DNA of 53,617 bases from Clostridia bacterium (GTDB taxonomy: Bacteria; Bacillota; Clostridia; Oscillospirales; CAG-272), in NCBI GenBank assembly GCA_017625935.1, contig JAGALA010000057.1, forward strand, positions 1-53,617. Direction: 5' to 3'. The position numbers and the translations under genes are program-made. The notes beneath the pieces are model-generated. The model had not been told where the DNA came from. It saw only the letters and a program-made list of their open reading frames with translations, and made no database searches. This document shows, one piece after another, positions 25,956-35,523 of this stretch (its first letter is position 1; each line of letters begins with the position of its first letter).

Positions 25956-26847
25956 ATTAAACAGCTTGCTGCTTGAGAGCACAAAAATTATTGAGAGCAA
26001 GCTAAAGGAATATATGGATGCCGAAAACGGCTACGGACTTAGCGAAATTATGTCGTACAGCCTTTTTGCAGGCGGAAAGCGACTGAGACCCTTTATAGTT
26101 TTGGAGTCATTTAAGCTTTTTTCACATTCAAATGACATCGAAAAGGCACTTCCGTATGCCTGTGCGCTTGAGCTTATACAAACGTATTCTTTAATTCACG
26201 ACGATTTGCCTTGTATGGACAATGACGACTACCGCCGCGGAAAGCTAACCTGTCACAAGGTTTACGGCGAGGATATGGCACTTTTGGCAGGGGATTCACT
26301 CCTTACCTATGCGTTTGAGCTTATTGCAAGCAATGACAAGGTTAGTGACAGAAGCGCGCGCTTGGCAACTGCTTGCCTTGCAAAATATGCGGGACACGCA
26401 GGTATGGCAGGCGGACAAATGGTTGATTTGAAGAGCGAGGGAAAGATAAATTCCTACGGTGAGCTAAAAAAAATGCATTCACTCAAAACCGCCGCATTAA
26501 TTAAGTGCGCGTTGGTGCTTGGCTATCTTGCCGCGACTGATACTCCAAGTGAGCAGGTTATTAAGGATTTAGAGCTTTACGGTGAAAACGTTGGTATTGC
26601 ATTTCAAATTAAGGACGATATTCTTGACGTAACGTCAACCGAAGAAGAGCTTGGCAAGCCGATCGGCTCCGACCAAAAGAACGGAAAAACCACCGTTTTT
26701 TCCTTTATGACTATGGACAAGGCGGAAAAAGAGATGAAATTGCTCATAGACGGTGCGATTGATACAATTGAGGGGTATTATTCAGCCGACTCTAAATTTC
26801 GCGCTCTTGTCGAGCTTGCAAAATATATGATTGAAAGAACAAAATGA
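25945..26847 (+). CDS. ispA: Farnesyl/geranyl diphosphate synthase
   Basis: A 300-residue prenyl chain elongase that condenses isopentenyl and allylic diphosphates. Both aspartate-rich metal motifs are present: DDLPCMDNDD in the first third (SLIHDDLPCMDNDDYRRG) and QIKDDILD in the second half; GGKRLRP also matches. Short-chain members with two residues inserted in the first Asp-rich motif, as here, usually make farnesyl diphosphate. The gene overlaps xseB by 11 bases and tlyA by 4 bases. dxs, which commonly follows in Clostridia, is missing from the cluster. Confidence 0.94.
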   Translation: MKTELNSLLLESTKIIESKLKEYMDAENGYGLSEIMSYSLFAGGKRLRPFIVLESFKLFSHSNDIEKALPYACALELIQTYSLIHDDLPCMDNDDYRRGKLTCHKVYGEDMALLAGDSLLTYAFELIASNDKVSDRSARLATACLAKYAGHAGMAGGQMVDLKSEGKINSYGELKKMHSLKTAALIKCALVLGYLAATDTPSEQVIKDLELYGENVGIAFQIKDDILDVTSTEEELGKPIGSDQKNGKTTVFSFMTMDKAEKEMKLLIDGAIDTIEGYYSADSKFRALVELAKYMIERTK

Positions 26848-27617
26848 GAGCAGATTTATTTTTATTTACAAACGGACACGTCAAAAGCCGCCAAAAGGCT
26901 AAGACACTTATTGAAAACCAATGCGTTTTAATTGACGGCAAGGCGATTTCGAAGCCGTCACACGAGATAGACGAGCAGACAGAGCACAAAATTGAGATAA
27001 CAGATAACTGCATATACGTTTCGCGCGGTGGACTAAAGCTTGAAGCAATACTTGACTATGCCAAAATCGACGTAAACGGAAAAATTTGCCTTGATATTGG
27101 CGCTTCAACCGGCGGCTTTACCGATTGCTTGCTTAAACGTGGCGCAAGTAAGGTTTTTGCGCTTGACTCAGGCTCGAACCAGCTTGATATGGACCTAAAG
27201 AATGACTCGCGTGTTGTATCAATTGAAAATTTTAACGCACGAAACGACCTTGTAGAGGTTGTGAGCGACACAATTGACGTAATTACAATTGACGTATCGT
27301 TTATTTCACAAACCCTTATAATTCCCTCGGCGTTTAAGACTCTTGGCGAGGACGGAATTTATATTTCGCTTATTAAGCCGCAATTTGAGGTTGGCAAGTC
27401 GGGCATTGGCAAGGGCGGAATTGTAAAGGACAAAAAATTCAGAAAATTGGCCGTTTTGCGTGTTATGGAATGTGCAAGGACATATGGTTATCATTGCAAT
27501 TTCTTAATAAAATCACCTATTTTGGGCGGTGACGGCAACACGGAATATTTAGCTGTGTTTTCTAAAAATGGCGAAAGCATACCAAACGAAAAAATAATAA
27601 ACATTATAAATAGCTGA
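26844..27617 (+). CDS. tlyA: TlyA-family rRNA 2'-O-methyltransferase
   Basis: A 257-residue protein with an N-terminal S4 RNA-binding domain (about residues 1-62; MRADLFLFTNGHVKSRQKAKTLIENQ) and a FtsJ-like methyltransferase domain (CLDIGASTGGFTDCLLKRGASKVFALDSG, then TIDVSFISQTLIIPSA). TlyA methylates the 2'-OH of cytidines in 16S and/or 23S rRNA. The catalytic Lys-Asp-Lys-Glu set is plausible but I did not verify each residue. The ATG overlaps the ispA stop. The position before argR and recN is the classic Firmicute order. Confidence 0.93.
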   Translation: MRADLFLFTNGHVKSRQKAKTLIENQCVLIDGKAISKPSHEIDEQTEHKIEITDNCIYVSRGGLKLEAILDYAKIDVNGKICLDIGASTGGFTDCLLKRGASKVFALDSGSNQLDMDLKNDSRVVSIENFNARNDLVEVVSDTIDVITIDVSFISQTLIIPSAFKTLGEDGIYISLIKPQFEVGKSGIGKGGIVKDKKFRKLAVLRVMECARTYGYHCNFLIKSPILGGDGNTEYLAVFSKNGESIPNEKIINIINS

Positions 27618-27627
27618 TGAGGATATT

Positions 27628-28074
27628 ATGAAATCTAAAAGACAGGAAAAAATTCTTGAAATTATTTCAAGCAAAGCAATTGAAACACAGGAGGAGCTTA
27701 TAAGTGAGCTGAGAATGGCGGGCTATAACGCAACGCAGGCAACAGCTTCAAGAGATATAAGGCAGTTAAAGCTTGTCAAGGTTCTCTCCGAGGGCTCATA
27801 TAAGTACGTTGCGCCAAAGAATGAAATTCAAAATTCGGGCAGATACAGCCACGCGCTTTTTGCTTCAATTCTTGATATTCAATATGCGCTTAATAACGTA
27901 GTTATTAAAACAAATCCCGGGCTTGCTCAGGCGGTAGCGGCAGGAATTGACGCGCTTCACGATTCTGATGTTTTGGGCTCCGTTGCGGGTGACGACTGCA
28001 TTATTTTGGTTGTTAAATCAGAGGAAGCAAGCGTACGAATTATCGAAAAGATAAGAATAATTGCAAATAAATAA
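27628..28074 (+). CDS. argR: Arginine repressor ArgR/AhrC
   Basis: A 148-residue hexameric regulator of arginine metabolism. The N-terminal winged helix (KRQEKILEIISSKAIETQEELISEL, then ATQATASRDIRQLKLVKV) and the C-terminal arginine-binding domain (TNPGLAQAVAAGIDAL and VLGSVAGDDCIILVV, with the GDD ligand Asp pair) are both intact. It is 10 bases after tlyA and 13 bases before recN. Confidence 0.95.
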   Translation: MKSKRQEKILEIISSKAIETQEELISELRMAGYNATQATASRDIRQLKLVKVLSEGSYKYVAPKNEIQNSGRYSHALFASILDIQYALNNVVIKTNPGLAQAVAAGIDALHDSDVLGSVAGDDCIILVVKSEEASVRIIEKIRIIANK

Positions 28075-28087
28075 TTGAGGATTTATA

Positions 28088-29797
28088 ATGCTTGATTTTT
28101 TACATATAGAAAATATTGCCGTTGCAAAATGCCTTGATATTGATTTTGATTCGGGCTTTAGCGTTCTTACAGGCGAAACAGGTGCGGGAAAATCGATTAT
28201 TATTGATTCTATAAACATCATTCTCGGCGCGAAAACCTCTAAAGAGCTTATTCGCCACGGAGAGACACGCGCACAGGTTTCTGCTTCGTTTTCTAATTTA
28301 AGCGAGGGAGTATATAGCTATCTTGACGAGTGCGAAATCCCTTACGACAGGGGCGATTCACTTGTAATTTCCCGTTCATTTTCATTAGACGGAAAGAATA
28401 TAATCAAAATCAACTCACGTCCTGCAACGCAAGCGCAGCTTAAAGAGCTTGGTGTGCACCTTATCAGTATTCACGGTCAAAACGAAAATCAATCCTTCAT
28501 AAATAAGTCAAATCACGTTTTGCTGCTTGACGAATACTGTCAAAACGAGGAACTAATTGAAAAGTATTTCGATTACTATCAAAAATTAAATCAAAAGAAG
28601 AAGCAAATTGCAGAGCTTTTTGACGAAATAAAGAAAATTGAGGCAAGCGCGGATTTAATTAAGTTTCAAATTAAGGAAATTTCCTCGGCAAAATTAAAGG
28701 ACGAGGATGAGGAAGAAAAGCTGATTGAGCTAAGAAACAAGCTCAAAAATGCAGAGAAGATACTTAAAAGCTCGGGCGCGGTATATAAGCTTCTTTTCAA
28801 AAACGAGAGCGGAATCAGCGCTTCTGTTTTGATTGAAAAGTCAATTGACGCTTTAAACAAAATTTCCGATATTGACCCAAGCATCGATACAATGGTTGAA
28901 AAGCTGAAGGGATTTAAGTCAGAGCTTGAGGACATTGCCGAGACTACAAAGGATTTATGCTCGGTTGACTCCTTGGAGAACCCCGAGGCAGAGCTTGATA
29001 AAATCGAGGACAGGCTTAACGTTATCAGCCGTATGCAAAAGAAATACGGCCCGACGCTTGCCGACGTGATTAAATTTAAGGCGGAGCTTGAGGGCAAGCT
29101 TGTTACCTGGCAGGATTCCGAAAACGCGCTTGAAGCATTAAAAAGCGAATATAAGGCACTTCACGCAGAGGCGTGCGTTGTTGCAGAGGCAATACACGAC
29201 AGCCGTAAAAACGGCGCAAAGGAGCTTTCACGCGCGGTAAAAGAAACGCTTTTGTATCTTGATATGCCAAAGGTGCAGTTTGAAATTGTGGTAAATGAAA
29301 TTATGCGTGACGGCACTCCCGTTTTGTCCTCAAACGGATATGATGACGTTGAGTTTATGATTGCCACAAACGCAGGCGATAACCTATCAAAGATGAATAA
29401 GATTGTCTCCGGCGGTGAGCTTGCAAGAATTATGCTTGCTATAAAGAGCGTAATTTCGGGCAATAAATCACAAACAATCATTTTTGACGAAATTGACACG
29501 GGCGTTTCGGGAAGCACATCACAAAAAATAGGCGTGAAGCTTGCAAAAATCGCAAATTCAATGCAAACTATTTGCGTTACACACTCCGCGCAAATAGCCG
29601 CGCTTGCAAAAAATCATCTTTTAATTAAGAAAATTGAAAGCGAAGGCAGAGCAGTTACAACAGTTGTACAGCTTGATACCGAAAAGAGAATAGACGAAAT
29701 AGCGCGTATAATCGGCGGTATTGACCTTCGCGAGTCACAATACGAGGCGGCAAGGGTATTACTTAACCAAAGAGACGAGCTGCTTAGCGATATTTAA
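28088..29797 (+). CDS. recN: DNA repair protein RecN
   Basis: An SMC-like ATPase acting early in double-strand break repair. The 569-residue protein has Walker A GETGAGKS close to the N-terminus, ISIHGQNENQSF (Q-loop region), a coiled-coil middle of about 250 residues, the ABC signature NKIVSGGELARIMLAIK, and Walker B TIIFDEIDTGVSGSTSQKIG. In many sporulators recN is followed by spoIVB and spo0A; here murB follows and spoIVB lies some 27 kb away, so this block has been rearranged. Confidence 0.96.
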   Translation: MLDFLHIENIAVAKCLDIDFDSGFSVLTGETGAGKSIIIDSINIILGAKTSKELIRHGETRAQVSASFSNLSEGVYSYLDECEIPYDRGDSLVISRSFSLDGKNIIKINSRPATQAQLKELGVHLISIHGQNENQSFINKSNHVLLLDEYCQNEELIEKYFDYYQKLNQKKKQIAELFDEIKKIEASADLIKFQIKEISSAKLKDEDEEEKLIELRNKLKNAEKILKSSGAVYKLLFKNESGISASVLIEKSIDALNKISDIDPSIDTMVEKLKGFKSELEDIAETTKDLCSVDSLENPEAELDKIEDRLNVISRMQKKYGPTLADVIKFKAELEGKLVTWQDSENALEALKSEYKALHAEACVVAEAIHDSRKNGAKELSRAVKETLLYLDMPKVQFEIVVNEIMRDGTPVLSSNGYDDVEFMIATNAGDNLSKMNKIVSGGELARIMLAIKSVISGNKSQTIIFDEIDTGVSGSTSQKIGVKLAKIANSMQTICVTHSAQIAALAKNHLLIKKIESEGRAVTTVVQLDTEKRIDEIARIIGGIDLRESQYEAARVLLNQRDELLSDI

Positions 29798-29848
29798 TAT
29801 ACAATATTAAGCAATTTGCATATACTGAATAATCAGGAGGTGCAAATA

Positions 29849-30751
29849 ATGCTATTTAACGATATTGCTTCGCTTTGTGATAAAACTAACGTAAAATATG
29901 AAATCGGCGCAAAAACCGCCCCTCTTACCTCTATTGGTGTAGGAAAACGCGCAGAGCTTGTTCTGTTTCCACGTACAATGCAGCAGCTTTGTCAAATTCT
30001 TGACGCAGTAACTTACAATCATCATAAGCATTATATTTTGGGAAACGGTACAAACTGTTATTTTTGCGATAACTACGACGGAGTAGTGATTGTAACAAGA
30101 GAGCTTGACGAAATAACGGTGAACGGAACCGAAATGCGTGCGTTTTGCGGTGCGAGCTTGAAAAAATGCAGTGAGCTTGCGCTTTTCCATTCGCTTGCGG
30201 GCTTGGAGTTTGCGCACGGAATCCCGGGTGCAATTGGCGGTGCGCTTTATATGAACGCCTCTGCCTATGGCTCATCAATCGGTGATTTTGTAGAGTCCAG
30301 CTTAGTATACGAAAAGAGTAGCGGAAGAATCATTGAGATTTCACGCAAGGAGCATCTTTTCGGTGAAAAGTCAACAGTGTTTTCTAAAACCAATAACTAC
30401 GTTGTTTTAGAAACGCGGTTGAAGCTTCTGCGCGGTGATTTTGAAAAAATCAAGAACCAAATTAATGACTACGACACGAGAAGGCATCTTTATCAACCGC
30501 TTGATAAAATGAGTGCGGGAAGTGCCTTTAAAAAACCGAAGGACACATACGCGTCACTGCTTATTGACAAGGCAGGGCTTAAGGGATTTTCTCTCGGTGA
30601 TGCCGCAGTATCAACCAAGCACGCAGGATTTATAATTAACAAAAACAGTGCAAGTGCAAGTGAAATTAATGGCTTGATTTTACACATCAAAAGGGAAATT
30701 TTTGAAAAATTCGGTGTGTCGTTAGAGGAAGAAATTATATACATAGAGTAG
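29849..30751 (+). CDS. murB: UDP-N-acetylenolpyruvoylglucosamine reductase
   Basis: MurB reduces the enolpyruvyl group to form UDP-MurNAc using FAD and NADPH, an early peptidoglycan step. The 300-residue type II enzyme has YILGNGTNCYFCDNYDGVVI (FAD binding), AGLEFAHGIPGAIGGALYMNASAYG, and MSAGSAFKKP containing the catalytic Ser/acid region, with a C-terminal Glu site. The start at 29849 follows AGGAGGTG at 6-base spacing; the longer frame from 29816 lacks an SD. Confidence 0.95.
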   Translation: MLFNDIASLCDKTNVKYEIGAKTAPLTSIGVGKRAELVLFPRTMQQLCQILDAVTYNHHKHYILGNGTNCYFCDNYDGVVIVTRELDEITVNGTEMRAFCGASLKKCSELALFHSLAGLEFAHGIPGAIGGALYMNASAYGSSIGDFVESSLVYEKSSGRIIEISRKEHLFGEKSTVFSKTNNYVVLETRLKLLRGDFEKIKNQINDYDTRRHLYQPLDKMSAGSAFKKPKDTYASLLIDKAGLKGFSLGDAAVSTKHAGFIINKNSASASEINGLILHIKREIFEKFGVSLEEEIIYIE

Positions 30752-30760
30752 GTATTTTAA

Positions 30761-31618
30761 ATGTCATTTTCGAGAAAAGTAAAGGAAGAAATCGCTGATA
30801 TCAGCCCAAAAATTAAAAGCTGCTGTCTTTATTCATGCTTATATGGCATGGCTTTTGCATCTAAAGCAGAGGAGCACTTCTTCGTAACAAAAACGACATT
30901 TGCCGAAAATGCAAATTTACTCAATGAAAAGTTCAAATTTTTGCTTAAAAAGCATGAGGATGCCTATATAGCGAATAATAGAGAAATCCTTATAAATAAA
31001 GGTGTTATCAAATATTTTACAATTGCCGAAATTGCCAAGAGCGTATTTAAGTGCCCGCGATGCCAGGAGCATTTTTTAAGAGGCGTATTTTTAGCTTGCG
31101 GAACCGTAAATTCCCCTGAAAAGGGGCACCGATTAGACCTGAATTTTAATGATTTTGTTAACGCTCAGCAGTTTAAAGAATACATTTTAGACAACCGCCT
31201 AACATTCAATTTAACTAAACGCGGCGCAAAGACGGTTTTATATCTGAAGCGCAGTGAAGCAATCGAGGATTTTCTTGCGTTGATGGGTGCGACAACGTCT
31301 GCCTTTGAGGTAATCAACAGTAAGATAAACAGTGAGGTAAGAAACATCGCAAACCGCGCAACAAATTGCGACTCCGCAAACATAAACAAATCATTAAACG
31401 CAACAAAAAAGTATTTAGAGGCGATTAGCTATTTGGACCAAAACGGCTATCTTAACGATTTGCCTGAACACTTGGTTGAGATTGCAAACGCGCGCCTTCA
31501 GTTCCCTGATGCATCCATAGCCGAGCTTGGTGCGCGCTTAAGTCCGCCCATATCAAAATCAGGCGTTCACCATCGACTCGAAAACATTTATAAAATATAC
31601 GAAAATAAATTAAAATAA
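30761..31618 (+). CDS. whiA: WhiA-family DNA-binding regulator
   Basis: A 285-residue protein with a LAGLIDADG-like N-terminal domain (CLYGMAFASKAEEHFFVTKT, LRGVFLACGTVNSPEKGHRLDL) and a C-terminal helix-turn-helix (ARLQFPDASIAELGARLSPPISKSGVHHRLENI). WhiA controls sporulation in Streptomyces and affects cell division in Bacillus. The usual Firmicute partners rapZ and yvcK, normally between murB and whiA, are absent. It lies 10 bases after murB and 11 before dnaE. Confidence 0.95.
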   Translation: MSFSRKVKEEIADISPKIKSCCLYSCLYGMAFASKAEEHFFVTKTTFAENANLLNEKFKFLLKKHEDAYIANNREILINKGVIKYFTIAEIAKSVFKCPRCQEHFLRGVFLACGTVNSPEKGHRLDLNFNDFVNAQQFKEYILDNRLTFNLTKRGAKTVLYLKRSEAIEDFLALMGATTSAFEVINSKINSEVRNIANRATNCDSANINKSLNATKKYLEAISYLDQNGYLNDLPEHLVEIANARLQFPDASIAELGARLSPPISKSGVHHRLENIYKIYENKLK

Positions 31619-31628
31619 AGGAAAGAGT

Positions 31629-34600
31629 ATGTCAGATTTCGTTCATCTTCACCTTCACAGCGAATATAGCTTGCTTGACGGAGCGTGCAGAATAAAGGAT
31701 ATTCCCAAAATGGCAAAAAAGCTTGGGCAGAGCGCAGTTGCGCTTACTGACCACGGAAATATGTTTGGTGCCGTTGAGTTTTATAACGCCTGCCGTGCCG
31801 AGGGGATTAAGCCAATTATCGGCTGTGAGGTATACGTTGCGCCAAGAAGCCGCCACGAAAGAACGCGTGTGGGCACAGTTTCATATTATCATCTTGTCTT
31901 GCTTGTTAAAAACGAGATTGGCTACAAAAACCTTTCATATCTCGTTTCAAGCGGTTACACAGAGGGCTTTTACGTTAAGCCAAGAATTGACCTTGAAATA
32001 TTAAAGGAGCATAGCGAGGGATTAATTGCCTTGTCGGCATGCCTTGCAGGCTACGTTCCTTCCTCAATAATTGCAGGTGACATTGAGGGTGCGAAGGAGC
32101 ACATTCGCACAATGCAATCAATATTCGGTAAGGAAAACTACTATCTTGAGCTTCAAAATCACGGAATTAACGACCAAGAGATAGTTAATGAATGCTTATT
32201 TGAGCTTTCACGTGAGCTTGACGCGCCGCTTGTTTGCACAAACGACGTTCACTACCTTGAAAAAGAGGATGCCTATATCCAAAACGTGCTTATGTCGGTG
32301 CAAATGAACGTAACGGTTAATTCAAAATCCGACAAAATGTTCCCAACAAACGAGTTTTACTTTAAATCCGAGGATGAAATGCGCCAAGCTATCAAAAATT
32401 CAAGCGAGGCGATAAGGAATACCGCCAAAATTGCCGAGGAGTGCAATTTTGACTTTGAATTTGGCGTTACAAAGCTACCAAGGTATCCTTTGCCCGATGG
32501 CGTTTCATCAAAGGAATATCTTTCATCCTTATCATATAGTGGCTTTGAAAAGAGAAAAAAGCTGAACCAAATTGTCTTTACCGAGGAGCATAGTGAAGAG
32601 GTTTATCTTGACAGAATAGAATACGAGCTTTCGGTTATTGACAAAATGGGCTATAACGACTATTTTTTGATAGTTTGGGACTTTATAAACTACGCAAAAA
32701 GCCAAGATATACCCGTTGGCCCCGGCAGAGGCTCGGGTGCGGGAAGCTTGGTTGCTTATTTACTTGAAATAACTGACGTTGATTCTATAAAATTCGACTT
32801 GCTTTTTGAGCGTTTTTTGAACATTGAAAGAGTTAGTATGCCCGATATAGATACCGACTTTTGCTATGAAAGGCGCGACGAGGTAATTGAATATGTAAAG
32901 GAAAAGTACGGCGAGGACCACGTTTCACAAATTGTTACCTTTGGTACAATGGCGGCGAAGGCGGCAATAAAGGACGTTGGCAGAGCCCTTGAAATTCCGT
33001 ATAACGACGTTGACCTTGTTTCAAAGATGATTCCAAAGCGTTTAAATATAACGCTTGACGAAGCACTTAACGAGTCGGGTGAATTAAAGGCATTATATGA
33101 GGGCAACACGAAAATTAAGCAGCTAATCGATACTGCAAGACGCATTGAGGGTATGCCAAGGCACTCCTCAACTCACGCGGCAGGTGTTGTGATAACTGAT
33201 AAGCCGCTATGCGACTATTTACCGCTTGCAACCAACGGCGGCGCGGTTGTTACTCAATACGATATGGACACGGTTGCCAAGCTCGGACTTTTGAAGTTTG
33301 ATTTTTTGGCACTCAGATATTTAACTATAATTTCCGATACGGAAAAGCTGATCCAAAAGCATACGCCAGACTTTAAGATTGATTTGATTCCGCTTGACGA
33401 TAAGAATACGTACAAATTTATCTCATCGGGAAAGACAGAGGGCGTTTTCCAGCTTGAATCGGGCGGAATGAAGCAGACCTTGATGAAGCTTCAGCCCGAG
33501 TCAATCGACGATATTATCGCGTGTATTGCGCTTTACCGTCCCGGTCCTATGGATTCAATCCCGACTTATATCGAAAGACGGCACGATAAGAGCAAAATTT
33601 CATATAAAACACCGCTTGTTGAGCCTATCTTGAAGTCAACCTACGGCTGTATTGTTTATCAAGAGCAGGTTATGCAAATTTTCAGCAAGGTAGCAAATTA
33701 TTCCTATGGCAGAGCCGATATTGTACGTCGCGCAATGTCTAAAAAGAAGGTTGATGAGCTGCTTCGCGAAAGAGATATTTTCATAAACGGTGCAATTTCA
33801 AACGGCGTTGAAAAGAGCGTTGCAACAGAGCTTTTTGACGAGATGGAGAGCTTTGCAAAATACGCATTTAACAAGTCTCACGCCGCGGCATATGCAGTAA
33901 TATCATACAGAACGGCTTACTTAAAGTCAAAATACCCAAATGAATATTATGCCTCGCTTATTACGTCCGTGCTTGGCTCTATGGAAAAGGTTTCGGAGTA
34001 CATTGAGGAATGCTCAAAGCTCGGAATTACGGTTTTGCCGCCCGACGTTAACTATAGCGACGTTAATTTTTCGGTAGAGGATAAATCAATCAGATTTGGC
34101 TTGCTTGCGCTCAAAAACGTTGGCAGAAGCTTTATCAGCGCAATTGTAGAGGAAAGACGCCAAAACGGCAAATATCTGGATTTTGACGACTTTTTGTACC
34201 GCTTAAAGGGCACAGATATAAACAAAAGACAGCTCGAATCGCTTATCAAGGCGGGTGCCTTTGACTCGTTTGGTAAAACAAGATATCAATTAATGAACGT
34301 ATTTGAGGGTGCGCTTGACGGCGTGCAGAGAATTTCAAAGTCAACGCAAAACGGTCAGCTTGATATTATGCAGTTTTTCAGCTCCGAGGAAATTGAAAGC
34401 ACGATGCCGAAAACGGTTTACCCCGACGTCGGTGAGTATCCAATAAAGGATAAGCTGCTTTACGAAAAGGAAATTTTGGGTCTTTGCTTCTCGGGCCATA
34501 TCTTGGAATCATATAAAAACCACCTAAATGACTTAAAGCCGCGCTCGCTTAATTCAATTTTAAGCCCCGAAGCCGAGATTAAGGAAAGGGAAGCGGTGTC

Positions 34601-35093
34601 CGTTGCCGGACTTATTACCGCTAAGAGCGTAAAAAAGACAAAAAACGACGAAACAATGGCTTTTGTCAAGATTTCCGACTCCTGTGCTGAGGTTGAAATT
34701 GTTGTTTTTCCAAAGACCTTCTTAAAATATTCACAGCATCTGCAGCCAAATAACGTTATTTTCGTTAGCGGTCAGTTAAGCTTAAGTGATGACCAGCCGC
34801 CTAAAATCATTTCAAACACAATTGAGACGGTTAAGAACGACGAGGAATACGTCAAGGCTGAAAAAGCAAAGAAAGGCAAGCTATATCTAAAGGTACAGTC
34901 AATCGATGCGCCGATTGTTGGCGAAATAATTGACCTTTTGAAGGAATTCAGCGGCGAGAGCGAGATTATTTTTTACGATATGACAACGAAAAAATATATC
35001 AAGCCAAACGGCGTTAAAATTTCAATAAATGACAATATTATCTCCGCGCTTAAAATGATTTTGGGCTCTGATTCTGTCGTTTATAAGGATTAA
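31629..35093 (+). CDS. dnaE: DNA polymerase III alpha subunit DnaE
   Basis: A replicative polymerase of 1154 residues. It begins with a PHP domain (FVHLHLHSEYSLLDGACRI), continues with the palm motifs GRGSGAGSLVAYLL and PDIDTDF (catalytic Asp pair), FNKSHAAAYAVISYRTAYLKSKYP in the fingers/tau region, and ends with an OB-fold (AGLITAKSVKKTKNDETMAFVKISD). This is the DnaE1/DnaE3-type architecture; Clostridia also carry PolC. Its stop overlaps the convergent gene at 35090 by 4 bases, leaving no room for a terminator. Confidence 0.96.
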   Translation: MSDFVHLHLHSEYSLLDGACRIKDIPKMAKKLGQSAVALTDHGNMFGAVEFYNACRAEGIKPIIGCEVYVAPRSRHERTRVGTVSYYHLVLLVKNEIGYKNLSYLVSSGYTEGFYVKPRIDLEILKEHSEGLIALSACLAGYVPSSIIAGDIEGAKEHIRTMQSIFGKENYYLELQNHGINDQEIVNECLFELSRELDAPLVCTNDVHYLEKEDAYIQNVLMSVQMNVTVNSKSDKMFPTNEFYFKSEDEMRQAIKNSSEAIRNTAKIAEECNFDFEFGVTKLPRYPLPDGVSSKEYLSSLSYSGFEKRKKLNQIVFTEEHSEEVYLDRIEYELSVIDKMGYNDYFLIVWDFINYAKSQDIPVGPGRGSGAGSLVAYLLEITDVDSIKFDLLFERFLNIERVSMPDIDTDFCYERRDEVIEYVKEKYGEDHVSQIVTFGTMAAKAAIKDVGRALEIPYNDVDLVSKMIPKRLNITLDEALNESGELKALYEGNTKIKQLIDTARRIEGMPRHSSTHAAGVVITDKPLCDYLPLATNGGAVVTQYDMDTVAKLGLLKFDFLALRYLTIISDTEKLIQKHTPDFKIDLIPLDDKNTYKFISSGKTEGVFQLESGGMKQTLMKLQPESIDDIIACIALYRPGPMDSIPTYIERRHDKSKISYKTPLVEPILKSTYGCIVYQEQVMQIFSKVANYSYGRADIVRRAMSKKKVDELLRERDIFINGAISNGVEKSVATELFDEMESFAKYAFNKSHAAAYAVISYRTAYLKSKYPNEYYASLITSVLGSMEKVSEYIEECSKLGITVLPPDVNYSDVNFSVEDKSIRFGLLALKNVGRSFISAIVEERRQNGKYLDFDDFLYRLKGTDINKRQLESLIKAGAFDSFGKTRYQLMNVFEGALDGVQRISKSTQNGQLDIMQFFSSEEIESTMPKTVYPDVGEYPIKDKLLYEKEILGLCFSGHILESYKNHLNDLKPRSLNSILSPEAEIKEREAVSVAGLITAKSVKKTKNDETMAFVKISDSCAEVEIVVFPKTFLKYSQHLQPNNVIFVSGQLSLSDDQPPKIISNTIETVKNDEEYVKAEKAKKGKLYLKVQSIDAPIVGEIIDLLKEFSGESEIIFYDMTTKKYIKPNGVKISINDNIISALKMILGSDSVVYKD

Positions 35094-35446
35094 TAGTATT
35101 CTTCAATAATTTCATAAAGCTCCTCTTTGGTGGATACCAGAATTCCGCTTGACAGGAGCTTTTTGTCATATTCGGGCAATGTGAAAACGTAGGTATCGAG
35201 CGTATATATCAGCGCTTCATTTTCAAAAATTCCTATTTTCCCGTTGTATTCCTTAACTGTGTACGTCGTTTTTTCAAGCGCTTCAACACTATCAAATACT
35301 TGCTCGCTGTTTTCATAGGTAATTTTTTCGATTTTATTTGAAATTAAAAGGAAATATACCGTCATTACCGCGAAAATCAAGAGAAAAAGAACTATAAAGC
35401 CAAGATAATTTTGTATAAATTGCTTTTTATTATTTTCTTGTTCCAT
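35090..35446 (-). CDS. Single-span membrane protein with BofC-C-like domain
   Basis: A 118-residue protein with one membrane segment (about residues 15-37) and an outside domain. The C-terminal pattern YTVKEYNGKIGIFENEALIYTLDTYVFTLPEYDKKLL...STKEELYEIIEEYY resembles the BofC C-terminal domain seen in many short clostridial proteins. BofC in Bacillus restrains SpoIVB signalling. That function cannot be assumed here because the BofC N-terminal domain is missing. The start at 35446 follows GAGGTG; the further ATG lacks an SD. It is convergent with dnaE and divergent from the class A PBP gene. Confidence 0.65.
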   Translation of the reverse strand: MEQENNKKQFIQNYLGFIVLFLLIFAVMTVYFLLISNKIEKITYENSEQVFDSVEALEKTTYTVKEYNGKIGIFENEALIYTLDTYVFTLPEYDKKLLSSGILVSTKEELYEIIEEYY

Positions 35447-35523
35447 ATATAAGCACCTCATATAAAGTATTGATATTTATTGTTTGCAAAGAATAATAAT
35501 ATATTCAAAAGAGGTGAAAAAAC

